Part shown: in pieces, positions 16,607 through 25,091 of the stretch
Position numbering within the stretch: position 1 is the stretch's first letter
Layout of the letters: each line of letters opens with the position of its first letter
Source: Paenarthrobacter sp. Z7-10
GTDB lineage: Bacteria; Actinomycetota; Actinomycetes; Actinomycetales; Micrococcaceae
Assembly (NCBI RefSeq): GCF_026932795.1
Contig: NZ_JADPVH010000032.1
Span: forward strand, 1 to 46,093
DNA: 46,093 nucleotides
Reading direction: 5' to 3'
Translations under genes and position numbers: made by a program
The notes under the pieces: model-generated
What the model saw: the letters and a program-made list of their open reading frames with translations, nothing else
Database searches by the model: none
Told to the model about the DNA's origin: nothing

Positions 16607-17623
16607 ATGGCAGTCACGATCAGCGACGTCGCAAGCGCGGCGGGGGTGAGCAAGGGTGCGGTGTCTCTTGCGCTCAACGGCCAAACGGGCGTGGGCGAGG
16701 ATACGCGCCAGCGGATCCTCGCGGCGGCGAAAGCGCTGGGCTGGACACCGAGTCTGCGGGCCAGGGGGTTGAAGTCGTCCAAGGCATACGCGCTGGGGCT
16801 GGTCATTGCCCGCGATGCGAAGCTGCTGGGCACGGACCCATTTTTCCCGGCGTTCATCGCCGGTATTGAGACCACACTGGCAGAACACGAGTACACCCTG
16901 GTGCTCAGCGTGGCCACGGCTCGGGGGGCGGAGGAGCGCAGCTACCGCAAGCTGGCGGATGGCCGGGTGGATGGGGTGATCCTGACCGATGTGCGGCACG
17001 ATGATTCGCGGCTGGCCCTGCTGAGGGAGCTCAAACTCCCGGCGGTGACGCTGAACCGGCCGGATGCGCCCTCGCCGTTCCCCGCGGTCTGCATGGATGA
17101 TTCGGACGGCATCACGGCCGCCGTCGAGCATCTGATTCAGCTGGGCCATACACGGATCGCGCATGTGGGCGGAGCCCAGGCTTACATCCATGGCCGCAGC
17201 CGCCGCCGGGCCTGGGCGGAGGCGCTCGGGGCTGCGGGGCTGGGGGCGGATCTGTTCATCGAGGCAGATTTCACCGCGGCCGGCGGCCAGACGGCAACGG
17301 AGAAACTGTTGGCACGGGAAGACCGGCCCACCGCCATCGTCTACGCGAACGATCTCATGGCCACCGCGGGACTGTCCTTTGCGCAGACGCACGGTGTCAG
17401 CGTGCCAGGAGATCTGTCCATCACCGGCTACGACAATGCCGAGTTTGCCCGCTATCTGAACCCGCCGCTGACCACCATCGCGGCGGATCCGCTGCAGTGG
17501 GGGAGGCAGGCGGCGCGGGTGCTGTTGGGTCTGCTGGACGGATCGCACGACGGCGGCGATTTGGTTTTGAGTCCGCCGCAGCTTGTGCTGCGGGCCTCCA
17601 CCGGACCGGCGCGCCAGCCGTGA
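16607..17623 (+). CDS. LacI-family transcriptional repressor
   Basis: A 338-residue LacI/GalR regulator. The N-terminal helix-turn-helix (TISDVASAAGVSKGAVSLALNG) and hinge helix (SLRARGLKSSKAYALG) are followed by a periplasmic-binding-protein-like sugar domain (GLVIARD, ILTDVRHDD, AYANDLMAT, SITGYDNAEFARYLNPPLTTI). Length is normal. Twin palindromes sit in its promoter. No comparable operator is seen before the next gene, so the whole sugar-uptake cluster may be transcribed from this promoter. The inducer is probably a mannoside or other oligosaccharide, inferred from the GH130 gene. Confidence 0.94.
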   Translation: MAVTISDVASAAGVSKGAVSLALNGQTGVGEDTRQRILAAAKALGWTPSLRARGLKSSKAYALGLVIARDAKLLGTDPFFPAFIAGIETTLAEHEYTLVLSVATARGAEERSYRKLADGRVDGVILTDVRHDDSRLALLRELKLPAVTLNRPDAPSPFPAVCMDDSDGITAAVEHLIQLGHTRIAHVGGAQAYIHGRSRRRAWAEALGAAGLGADLFIEADFTAAGGQTATEKLLAREDRPTAIVYANDLMATAGLSFAQTHGVSVPGDLSITGYDNAEFARYLNPPLTTIAADPLQWGRQAARVLLGLLDGSHDGGDLVLSPPQLVLRASTGPARQP

Positions 17624-17766
17624 TCGCCCGCGCAGCCCCACGAACGACGGGTCGAAGAAGCCACCAAACGAGTGGACGACGCAGCACACGCATCCCGAAC
17701 ACGTAAGCCCCTTGAGTACGCAAGCAACCGAATAACCGAAGTAATTCCACCTACGCAGGAGACGCA

Positions 17767-19068
17767 ATGAAGCGCACGAAAACCACGGCCCGGGTACTGT
17801 CGATGGCCACCATTCTGGTGTTGGGCTCGACTCTGGCGGCCTGTGGTGGCGGGGGCGGCAGCAAGTCGGCCTCCGACGCCATCACGGCTAAGGGCCCGAT
17901 CAAGATCTGGTACTCGAACAATCAGTTCGAGGTGAAGTGGGGTAAGGAGATGGTGGCGGCCTGGAATGCGGCCCACCCGGACCAGAAGATCGATGCACAG
18001 GAGATCCCCGCAGGCAAGAGCTCCGAGGAGACCATCGGTGCCGCGATCACGGCCGGCACCGCACCGTGCCTGGTCTTCAACACCGCGCCGGTGGCGGTGC
18101 CGCAGTTCCAGAAGCAGGGTGGATTGGTGGCGCTGGATTCCTTCCCGGATGGCGCGCAGTACATTGCGGACCGCACCGGGGACCTGGCTAACCAGTACAA
18201 GTCCGCGGACGGCAAGATCTACCAGCTGCCGTGGAAGTCCAACCCGGTGGTGCTGTTCTACAACAAGGCCATTTTCAAGAAGGCCGGCCTGGACCCGGAG
18301 AAGCCCAAGCTCGGGACGGAATCGGAACTCGTCGATACAGCCCGCACCATCGTGAAGTCGGGCGCAGCGCCCAAGGCCATCTGGCCGTCCCCGGCGAGTG
18401 ACTATTTCCAGTCGTGGTTCGATTTCTACCCGTTCTACGCCGCCAACACGCAGGGCAAGCAGTTGGTGCAGGACGGCAAGGCCACCTTCGACACCGAGCA
18501 GGGCAAGCAGGTAGCCAATATGTTCGCCACCTTGTACAAGGAGAATCTGGCCTCCAAAGAGGTTTACCAGGGTGACTCCTTTGCCGAGGGTAAGGCTGCC
18601 ATGTCTCTTGCCGGCCCGTGGGCTATCGCTTCCTACAAGGGCAAGGTGGACTTCGGCGTGGTCCCGGTCCCGGGGGCGCAGCCGCAGGATAAGTCCTACA
18701 CCTTCTCCGACGCCAAGAACGTCGCCATCTACTCGGCCTGCAAGAACCAGGGAACTGCGTGGGAGGTGCTGAAGTTCGCCACCAGCAAGGATGAGGACGG
18801 CAAACTGCTCGCCGAGACCGGGCAGATGCCGATGCGCAAAGATCTGACCACCACCTACGCGGACTACTTCACCAAAAACCCGCTCTACAAGCAGTTCGCG
18901 GATCAGGCCAGCCGCACGGTCGAGGTGCCCAACGTGACCAATTCGGTGCAGATCTGGCAGACCTTCCGCGATGCCTGGAATAAGTCGGTAATCTTCGCCA
19001 ACCAAAGCATTGACGACGCGTTCAAGGCCGCGGCGGACAAGATCGACTCGCTCGCCTCGCAGAAGTAG
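17767..19068 (+). CDS. Sugar ABC transporter substrate-binding lipoprotein
   Basis: A 433-residue cluster-B-like binding protein. Sec signal with lipobox LAAC (C26) and a Gly-rich, Ser-rich linker, then KGPIKIWYSNNQFEVKWGKEM, the standard first strand. LPWKSNPVVLFYNKAIF and AKAAMSLAGPWAIASYKG-type segments are family hallmarks. An AGGAG ribosome-binding site precedes ATG 17767. It is followed by two permease genes with no ATPase gene in the cluster, the common CUT1 arrangement in which a shared MsiK-type ATPase encoded elsewhere is used. Confidence 0.93.
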   Translation: MKRTKTTARVLSMATILVLGSTLAACGGGGGSKSASDAITAKGPIKIWYSNNQFEVKWGKEMVAAWNAAHPDQKIDAQEIPAGKSSEETIGAAITAGTAPCLVFNTAPVAVPQFQKQGGLVALDSFPDGAQYIADRTGDLANQYKSADGKIYQLPWKSNPVVLFYNKAIFKKAGLDPEKPKLGTESELVDTARTIVKSGAAPKAIWPSPASDYFQSWFDFYPFYAANTQGKQLVQDGKATFDTEQGKQVANMFATLYKENLASKEVYQGDSFAEGKAAMSLAGPWAIASYKGKVDFGVVPVPGAQPQDKSYTFSDAKNVAIYSACKNQGTAWEVLKFATSKDEDGKLLAETGQMPMRKDLTTTYADYFTKNPLYKQFADQASRTVEVPNVTNSVQIWQTFRDAWNKSVIFANQSIDDAFKAAADKIDSLASQK

Positions 19069-19082
19069 CAGGCGGTTCCGCC

Positions 19083-20102
19083 ATGACCCTGCATTCCGCC
19101 AACGGCCCGCTCCGCCGGGTGGCTGCCGTCCCGGCGGCACCCGCCGAGGCGGGGACGCCGTCGTCGGCCGGCCCAAGGCTGCGCCGCAAACGCGGCAGCC
19201 CTGAAATCAAACAGAAGTTCCGGCCGCTCGGTAAACAGCCGCTCGGCCTGCTCTTCAGCGCTCCGTACGTCCTCTTCATCCTGGCCGTGCTGGCGTATCC
19301 GCTGGGCTACGCGGTGTGGATCTCGTTCCACAAGTTCTTCTTCACCGCCCCCGGCGTGCAGGTGGACCGGCCGTTCGTGGGGCTGGATAACTACGTTACG
19401 GTGCTCTCCGATCCGGCGGTGCAGCGGTCCTTTTTGAACATTTTGGTGTTCATGGTGATCAACGTGCCGCTGACCGTGGTGTTGTCGCTGGTGCTGGCCA
19501 ACGCGCTGAACCGCGTGATCCGGGCCAAGACGTTCTTCCGGGTCAGCTACTACGTGCCGTATGTGACCGCCAGCGTGGCCGTGATCGGTGTCTGGCTGTT
19601 TCTGTTCCAGCAGAACGGACTAGTCAACTCCCTGTTGGGGCCGCTGGCTCCCAACCCGTCCTGGCTGGTGAACTCTTGGCTGGCGATGCCCACCGTAGCG
19701 CTGTACGTAACCTGGAAGCAGCTCGGTTTTTTCATCCTGTTGTACCTGGCCGCGCTGCAGAACATACCCGAGGAGCTGTACGAGTCGGCGTCGGTGGATG
19801 GCGGCAACAAGTGGGTGCAGTTCTGGAACATCACGGTTCCGGGCGTGCGGCCGGCCAGTGTGCTGGTGACCCTGTTGGCCACGATCACCGGGGCCAACCT
19901 TTTCACCGAGCCGTACCTGCTCACCGGCGGTGGCGGACCGGATGGGGCTTCCACTTCACCGGTGTTCCTGATGTACCAAAAGGGCATTCTGCAGGGCAAT
20001 CCCGATGTGGCGGCCGCGCTGGGCGTGGTGCTGGTGATTGGCGTGCTGCTGATCGCCCTGATCCAGAACCGCCTCGTCGGCGGCCGAGCAGGGGAGGAAT
20101 GA
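19083..20102 (+). CDS. Sugar ABC transporter permease (MalF-like)
   Basis: A 339-residue CUT1 permease. A long basic, disordered N-terminus of about 50 residues is followed by six hydrophobic helices (first at PLGLLFSAPYVLFILAVLAY). The coupling EAA loop is ELYESASVDGGNKWVQFWNI. It starts 15 bp after the binding-protein stop and pairs with the next gene. Confidence 0.94.
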   Translation: MTLHSANGPLRRVAAVPAAPAEAGTPSSAGPRLRRKRGSPEIKQKFRPLGKQPLGLLFSAPYVLFILAVLAYPLGYAVWISFHKFFFTAPGVQVDRPFVGLDNYVTVLSDPAVQRSFLNILVFMVINVPLTVVLSLVLANALNRVIRAKTFFRVSYYVPYVTASVAVIGVWLFLFQQNGLVNSLLGPLAPNPSWLVNSWLAMPTVALYVTWKQLGFFILLYLAALQNIPEELYESASVDGGNKWVQFWNITVPGVRPASVLVTLLATITGANLFTEPYLLTGGGGPDGASTSPVFLMYQKGILQGNPDVAAALGVVLVIGVLLIALIQNRLVGGRAGEE

Positions 20103-20103
20103 G

Positions 20104-21006
20104 ATGACTGCGACCAACGCCCGCGCGGGGAGAACCCGCGCAAAGACGGCCGACGGCGAGGGTGCCGTTGAGAAGCGCCGAAACCTGAGCGTGGGCAGCT
20201 TCGTGCTGCTCGCCATCGGCGCCTTCGTGTTCCTCTTCCCGTTCTATTACATGCTGATCGGCTCACTGCAGACTACCCCGGACACCTCCGTGGGCGGCGC
20301 TTTCCCGAGCCCGGCCAACATCACGGGCGAGAACTACGTGAACATCAACGGCTCCATCAACCTGTTCAAGGGGCTGCTGAATTCGGGCATCTTCACCGGC
20401 GGGGTCATTCTGGCCACGGTGGTTTTCGGCCTTCTGGTCGGTTATGCGCTGGCGCAGATGCAGTTCCGCGGCCGCGGCGTCGTGTTCGCGATGATGCTGC
20501 TGGTGCAGATGATTCCGTTCCAGCTGCTGCTGATTCCGCTCTATGTCATGATCGTGCGCAACTACGGCCTGGGGGATAACTACCTGGGCATGATCCTGCC
20601 GTTCGCGATCAATTCCACCGCAGTGTTCGTGTTCCGGCAGTACTTCATGCAACTGCCCTCCACCCTGTTCGAGGCGGCGCGGATCGACGGGGCCAGCGAA
20701 TTCCGGATTCTGTGGCAGATCGCCATTCCACTGGTGCGCCCGGCGATTGTTACGGCCATTCTGTTGACCTTCATCGGCCCCTGGAACGAGTTCCTCTGGC
20801 CATTCCTGGTCACCAAGGATCAGTCGCTGCAGCCGCTGGCCGTCTCGCTGGCCAACTACATTTCCAATATCGCGGCCACCGCGTCCAACCCGTTCGGGGC
20901 CATCTTGGCTGGTGCGTGCGTGCTCGCGGCGCCCGCCGTCGCGCTGTTCATTTTCTTCCAGCGCCAATTCATTTCCACCAATATCGGATCAAGCGTAAAG
21001 GGCTAA
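20104..21006 (+). CDS. Sugar ABC transporter permease (MalG-like)
   Basis: A 300-residue CUT1 permease. The basic N-terminus precedes six helices. The EAA loop TLFEAARIDGASEFRILWQIAIP and the following PLVRPAIVTAILLTFIGPWNEFLWPF stretch are diagnostic of the MalG group. It starts one base after the stop of the previous permease (stop at 20102, ATG 20104), with GGGGAGG just upstream, so translation is coupled. No ATP-binding gene is present in the cluster. Confidence 0.94.
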   Translation: MTATNARAGRTRAKTADGEGAVEKRRNLSVGSFVLLAIGAFVFLFPFYYMLIGSLQTTPDTSVGGAFPSPANITGENYVNINGSINLFKGLLNSGIFTGGVILATVVFGLLVGYALAQMQFRGRGVVFAMMLLVQMIPFQLLLIPLYVMIVRNYGLGDNYLGMILPFAINSTAVFVFRQYFMQLPSTLFEAARIDGASEFRILWQIAIPLVRPAIVTAILLTFIGPWNEFLWPFLVTKDQSLQPLAVSLANYISNIAATASNPFGAILAGACVLAAPAVALFIFFQRQFISTNIGSSVKG

Positions 21007-21012
21007 TCACCT

Positions 21013-22170
21013 ATGACTTCCTCACTATCCGCACTGCCCACCGTCCCGTTCAAGCTCACGCGTGCCGGCGTGATCATGACGCCGGAGGCAGGCAACGACT
21101 TCGAGGCCGAGGGCGTGCTCAATCCGGCCAGCGGACGCACGCCTGACGGCGAGCTCTACCTGCTGCCCCGGCTGGTCGCCACGGGCAACATTTCCCGCGT
21201 CGGGCTGGCCAAAGTCCTGCTGGACGACGACGGCGTCCCCACCTCGGTGCAGCGCGAGGGTATGGTTCTGGGTCCGGACGAGGGCTGGGAACGCGGCCTG
21301 CAGAATGCCGGCACCGAGGATCCCCGCACCACCTGGGTGCCGGCGTTGAACAAACACCTGATGACCTATGTGGCCTACGGCCCGCTGGGACCCAGGCTGG
21401 CCTTCGCCTACTCGGAGGACCTGCGCTCCTGGCACCGGTTGGGCCCGTGCTTCTTCGAATACCAGGCCGACCTGTCCTTGGACCTGAACCTGTTCCCGAA
21501 CAAGGACGCGGTCTTCTTCCCGGAGCCGGTCAATGATCCCGACGGCGTGCCCTCCTACGCGATGCTGCACCGGCCGATGTGGGACCTGGGTTGGGTCCGC
21601 GACGGAGAAGGCGAGCACCTGCCCGCCGGAATCACCGACAACCGCCCAGGCATCTGGATCTCCTACGTTCCGGTGGCCGAGGTGGAACGCGACTTCCGGA
21701 ACCTGGTGCACATGTCCAAGCACCGGCTGGTGGCCCTGAGCGAGTTTGCCTTCGAGGAACTGAAGATCGGTGCAGGCCCGGCGCCGATCCGGGTGGAGGA
21801 GGGCTGGCTGCTGATCCACCACGGCGTCTCCGGCGAAATGGCGAAGTCTGACTTCGCGCAGCAGCAGAAGGTCAATTACGCCGCGGCCGCGATGATCCTG
21901 GACGCGGAGGACCCATCCAAGGTGATAGCCCGCAGCGACAAGCCGCTGCTGGCGCCGGAGACCGAGGACGAGATGTCCGGCATCGTGCCCAACGTCGTGT
22001 TCCCCACCGCCATAGAAGAGGTGGCCGGCCCCAGCTGTTCGTGTTCTACGGCATGGCGGACTCCAAAATCGGCGTCGCCCGGCTGGACCGGATCTAACCC
22101 CGCCCGGCCGGGCAAATCCAGCCCGCCCGGCCGGGCAGGACCTAACCTGCTCGGCCACCATGGGATCTAA
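21013..22170 (+). CDS. GH130-family glycoside phosphorylase/hydrolase, 3' end frameshifted
   Basis: A five-bladed beta-propeller GH130 protein. The diagnostic NAGTEDPRTTW (EDPR at residues 102-105, with the catalytic Asp) is present, along with KDAVFFPEPV and a C-terminal propeller closure. Family members phosphorolyse or hydrolyse beta-mannosides such as beta-1,2-mannobiose in the cytoplasm. As read, the frame changes near 22029-22032 and runs on to 22170 with a Pro-rich tail. Adding one C to that CCCC run gives QLFVFYGMADSKIGVARLDRI and a stop at 22097, the normal family ending. So this is either a recent frameshift or a homopolymer error. It is the last gene of the importer cluster, consistent with intracellular breakdown of the imported sugar. 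Confidence 0.85.
   Translation: MTSSLSALPTVPFKLTRAGVIMTPEAGNDFEAEGVLNPASGRTPDGELYLLPRLVATGNISRVGLAKVLLDDDGVPTSVQREGMVLGPDEGWERGLQNAGTEDPRTTWVPALNKHLMTYVAYGPLGPRLAFAYSEDLRSWHRLGPCFFEYQADLSLDLNLFPNKDAVFFPEPVNDPDGVPSYAMLHRPMWDLGWVRDGEGEHLPAGITDNRPGIWISYVPVAEVERDFRNLVHMSKHRLVALSEFAFEELKIGAGPAPIRVEEGWLLIHHGVSGEMAKSDFAQQQKVNYAAAAMILDAEDPSKVIARSDKPLLAPETEDEMSGIVPNVVFPTAIEEVAGPSCSCSTAWRTPKSASPGWTGSNPARPGKSSPPGRAGPNLLGHHGI
22102..22136 (+). repeat. Two GC palindromes with a 23-bp period
   Basis: GCCCGGCCGGGC occurs at 22102-22113 and 22125-22136, each a perfect palindrome. They follow the restored GH130 stop (22097) immediately and could form hairpins that stabilise or terminate the transcript before the secreted-protein gene. 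Confidence 0.6.
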
Positions 22171-22226
22171 CCCGTCCCGGCCACTATCCATATTTTCTTC
22201 CTTTCCATCCTGACCAGGAGCCAGAC

Positions 22227-24479
22227 ATGACGCATGAAGATGTTCGTTCGAGGCTGATATCCAAACCGGTGGCCGTTGTTGCCGCCATGTCGATGCTGCT
22301 GGTCGGGGCGGGAACGGCCACCGCCGCAGCCCCTGCTGCGGCCAAGGCAACTGGCGCGCTCGGGGCGCACGTCGGAACCGCCACCGCCGCAACCCCCGCC
22401 GCGGCAAAGGCGACCGGCGCGCCCGTGGTGCCGGCGCCGTCGTCGTCCGCTCCACTGACAAACCTGTCCCACCTGAACTTCCTGCTGGACACCGTGCCTT
22501 TGAAGCCCGTGGCCGGACACACCACCTACCAGCTGGACCAGCAGCCGACGGCGCAGGCGCCGTGGACCTACGCGAACAAGAATGCGGACGGCAGCTACAC
22601 CCGGGTGGGCGGCGGCACGCAGGATCCGGCCACCGGGACCTGGAGCCAGGGTGCCTTCAACGCGGACGACATTGCCCGCACCGCCGTCGTCTACCTGCGG
22701 CACTGGCGCCAGACCGGGGACGCCGCCAGCCGCGAGCACGCGTTCCAGACGCTGCGCGCGCTGACGTATCTGCAGACCTCCAGCGGGCCCAACGCCGGCA
22801 ATGTGGTGCTCTGGCAGCAGGCCGACGGCACGCTGAACCCCAGCGCCATCCCGAAGGAACTGCCGGATCCCTCCGACTCGGCCGAATCCTACTGGCTGGC
22901 GCGTACACTCTGGGCACTGGGCGAGGGCTACGCCGCCTTTCAGTCCACGGACCCGCAGTTCGCCGCGTTCCTAGCCGACCGGATGCACCTGTCCATTGAC
23001 GCGTTGAACCGGCAGTCGCTGGCCAAGTACGGCCAGTTCGACGTGGCCGACGGCGTGAAGGTACCGGCTTGGCTGATCACTGGCGGCGCAGATGCCTCCG
23101 CCGAGGCCGTGCTGGGCCTGGCCGCCTACGCCAAGGCCGCACCCGACGACGGCGCCGTGGGCACCGCGCTGCGCCAATTGACCGAGGGCATCGCCGACAT
23201 GTCCGCCGGCTCCACCCGGCAGTGGCCCTTCGGTGCGATCATGCCCTCGGTGACGACCCGCAGCCTCTGGCACGCGTGGGGTGGGATGGCTCCGGCCGCC
23301 GTCGCCACTGCTGCGACCGTGCTGCACCGGCCGGACCTGCTCACCGCGGCCGTCAAGGACTCCGCGCGGTTCACTCCGCAGTTGCTCGCCGCCGGTGGAC
23401 CGGACAACGCCTGGAGCCCGGTGCCCGGCGAAGCGCAGATTGCCTACGGTGCGGACTCACGGGTGGAGTCGCTCGTGGCCACCGCCAAGGCTGCTCATGC
23501 CCCCGGATTGCTGGACGTCGCGGCGGTTGCGGCCGGCTGGTTCTTCGGCGCCAACCGTGCCGGTGTTCCCACCTACAACCCCGCTACCGGGACCGCCATC
23601 GATGGCATCGAAACGGACGGCCGGATCAACCCCAACTCCGGGGCCGAATCCACCATCCACACACTGCTCACCATGTTGGCGCTGGATGCCAACCCGGCAC
23701 TCAAGGCCAAGGCATTGGGCATCACGCACACCGTCTCGACCGTCGGGCTGTCCGTAGTGGAAGCCGAATCCGGCACCGTGACCGGCGGCAGCGTGGTCAA
23801 ACCGGCCGGCGGCGCCTGGACCGGCGAGGCCAATCTCTCCGGCGGCGCCTACGTGGCCCTCGATGCGGGCGGTTCCGTCGCCATCCCGGTACCTGCGGCC
23901 AACCAGCCCCGGAAGGTCTACCCGATCGTCAACCAGAGTGTTGCGCCGGCCGGCCGTACTGCCTGGACGTTCGGCACGATCCGGTTGGGCGGCACGCCCA
24001 ACGGCGGCGCCGGCGACCAGGGCGTCACTCCCACCCCGGGGATTCTCTATCCCTTCGCGCTGGACCGCCCGCTGCCCGCGTTCGGTCCCGGCTCCCGCCA
24101 CGGACACCGGGCCGTAGCGGGGACCACCGAGGGGAATTCTGCCTCGGCTAGCACCGGCGACCCGAGCACGCGAACTGCTGCCGCCGTCGTCGGACGCAGC
24201 AATGGACCGGCCGCGATCGACGCCCTGCTGCTGCAGCCGGAGATCTCCTCCGTCTCCGTCAGCGGATCCGGCGGGAACTCCACCCTCTACGTCTCCGCCG
24301 ACACCCGCACCACCGTTCGGAAAGTGGACCTGCCGAAGGGCTTTAAACTCCAGCAGGAGGCCTTCGACTCCTCCGGCCGCCCGGTTGCAGCCGGGCATTC
24401 CAACAACGGCGCCGATCATTCGGGGCGCGTCACCGTGGCACCCGGCGGCTTCACTTGGGTGACGCTCGTGCGGAAGTAG
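22227..24479 (+). CDS. Large secreted protein, putative carbohydrate-active enzyme with an alpha-toroid core
   Basis: A 750-residue exported protein. The N-terminus has a hydrophobic signal segment (VAVVAAMSMLLVGAG) and an Ala/Thr/Pro-rich linker. The central part, about residues 75-500, is helix-rich with repeated Trp, Asp and aromatic motifs (FFGANRAGVPTYNPATG near 440, GRINPNSGAESTIH near 470), like an (alpha/alpha)6 barrel glycosidase. The C-terminal 250 residues are beta-rich (VVEAESGTVTGGSV onward) and resemble a carbohydrate-binding or jelly-roll module. The EAESG start is common in CBM6/35-type domains. I do not recognise a specific GH family. It follows the GH130 gene and may release the oligosaccharide that the ABC importer takes up. 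The C-terminal residues lie in a tandem repeat. Confidence 0.75.
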   Translation: MTHEDVRSRLISKPVAVVAAMSMLLVGAGTATAAAPAAAKATGALGAHVGTATAATPAAAKATGAPVVPAPSSSAPLTNLSHLNFLLDTVPLKPVAGHTTYQLDQQPTAQAPWTYANKNADGSYTRVGGGTQDPATGTWSQGAFNADDIARTAVVYLRHWRQTGDAASREHAFQTLRALTYLQTSSGPNAGNVVLWQQADGTLNPSAIPKELPDPSDSAESYWLARTLWALGEGYAAFQSTDPQFAAFLADRMHLSIDALNRQSLAKYGQFDVADGVKVPAWLITGGADASAEAVLGLAAYAKAAPDDGAVGTALRQLTEGIADMSAGSTRQWPFGAIMPSVTTRSLWHAWGGMAPAAVATAATVLHRPDLLTAAVKDSARFTPQLLAAGGPDNAWSPVPGEAQIAYGADSRVESLVATAKAAHAPGLLDVAAVAAGWFFGANRAGVPTYNPATGTAIDGIETDGRINPNSGAESTIHTLLTMLALDANPALKAKALGITHTVSTVGLSVVEAESGTVTGGSVVKPAGGAWTGEANLSGGAYVALDAGGSVAIPVPAANQPRKVYPIVNQSVAPAGRTAWTFGTIRLGGTPNGGAGDQGVTPTPGILYPFALDRPLPAFGPGSRHGHRAVAGTTEGNSASASTGDPSTRTAAAVVGRSNGPAAIDALLLQPEISSVSVSGSGGNSTLYVSADTRTTVRKVDLPKGFKLQQEAFDSSGRPVAAGHSNNGADHSGRVTVAPGGFTWVTLVRK
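22311..22421 (+). repeat. Internal duplication in the signal-peptide linker
   Basis: The peptide GTATAAxPAAAKATGA is encoded twice, at 22311-22358 and 22374-22421, 63 bp apart, with silent differences between the DNA copies. The duplication falls just after the hydrophobic core of the signal peptide and duplicates the likely cleavage region. Confidence 0.8.
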
Positions 24480-24571
24480 GTCAGCCGCGCACGAAGGTGA
24501 CGCTCGTGCGGAAGTAGGTCAGCCGCGGACTAAGGTGACGATTGTGCGGAAGCAGGTCAGCCGCCGTCGGA
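24458..24571 (+). repeat. Three tandem 38-bp repeats at the 3' end of the secreted-protein gene
   Basis: A 38-bp unit beginning GGTGACGCTCGTGCGGAAG occurs at 24458, 24496 and 24534. The first copy encodes the last residues of the upstream gene (VTLVRK and the stop), the next two are outside it. The first two copies are nearly identical and the third has several changes. Slippage or unequal duplication is the likely origin. Confidence 0.9.
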
Positions 24572-24577
24572 TGCTTA

Positions 24578-24616
24578 CGGACCCTTTGCCTTACTTCGAG
24601 CGAGGCAAAGGGTCCG
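24578..24616. terminator. Terminator hairpin between convergent genes
   Basis: CGGACCCTTTGCCT (24578-24591) and its exact complement (24603-24616) form a 14-bp stem with an 11-nt loop. It lies between the plus-strand secreted-protein gene and the minus-strand VOC gene, so it can serve both. No long T-run flanks it. Confidence 0.75.
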
Positions 24617-24622
24617 CGCGCG

Positions 24623-24982
24623 TTAACCCACGCAGAGGCAGAAGGGATGGCCCGCTGGGTCGAGGAAAACCCGGAAGGTCGTGCCGGGCTGGATCTCCGC
24701 CTTGATGGCGCCCAGCTCGATCGCCGTGGCCTCGCCTGCATCGAGATCCTCAACCATCAGGTCCAGATGCATCTGCTGGGGTACCGTCTGCCCGGGCCAT
24801 TCCGGCGCACGGTAGTCCGCCACCTGCTGAAAGGAGATGCAGTTACTGCCGTCCGCAGAGCGGATCTCCGCCCAGTCGCCGTCGGGCTTGCTCTGCCAGT
24901 CGAGCAGCCCGCCGTAGAAGGCCGCGAGCGCTTCCGGGTCGGGGCAGTCAATCACGAAACCTGGAAATCCTGCGATAGCCAT
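24623..24982 (-). CDS. VOC-family (glyoxalase/bleomycin-resistance-like) protein
   Basis: A 119-residue single-domain vicinal oxygen chelate protein. Features are GFPGFVIDCPDPEALAAFYGGLLDW, the mid-segment MHLDLMVEDLDAGEATAIELGA, and the C-terminal FRVFLDPAGHPFCLCVG, which together give the paired beta-alpha-beta-beta-beta modules. The metal-ligand pattern is partly kept, with His in MHLD and Glu in AEIQ. Such small VOC proteins have varied roles and the substrate cannot be inferred. It ends just before the shared terminator hairpin. Confidence 0.88.
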   Translation of the reverse strand: MAIAGFPGFVIDCPDPEALAAFYGGLLDWQSKPDGDWAEIRSADGSNCISFQQVADYRAPEWPGQTVPQQMHLDLMVEDLDAGEATAIELGAIKAEIQPGTTFRVFLDPAGHPFCLCVG

Positions 24983-25091
24983 ATCGGCACGCTACACCAG
25001 CTGCCCCCCTCGACGGCACCACTGGAGCGGAAATAACCGCGCCGCTTCACCTTGGCGGTATTGCGTGAGGGGCCACCGGATGCTGGATTGA

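Noticed and set aside
17452-19176. 574-codon minus-strand open frame opposite the lacI and binding-protein genes
   Set aside because: It is a shadow of two well-supported plus-strand genes, with no family features.
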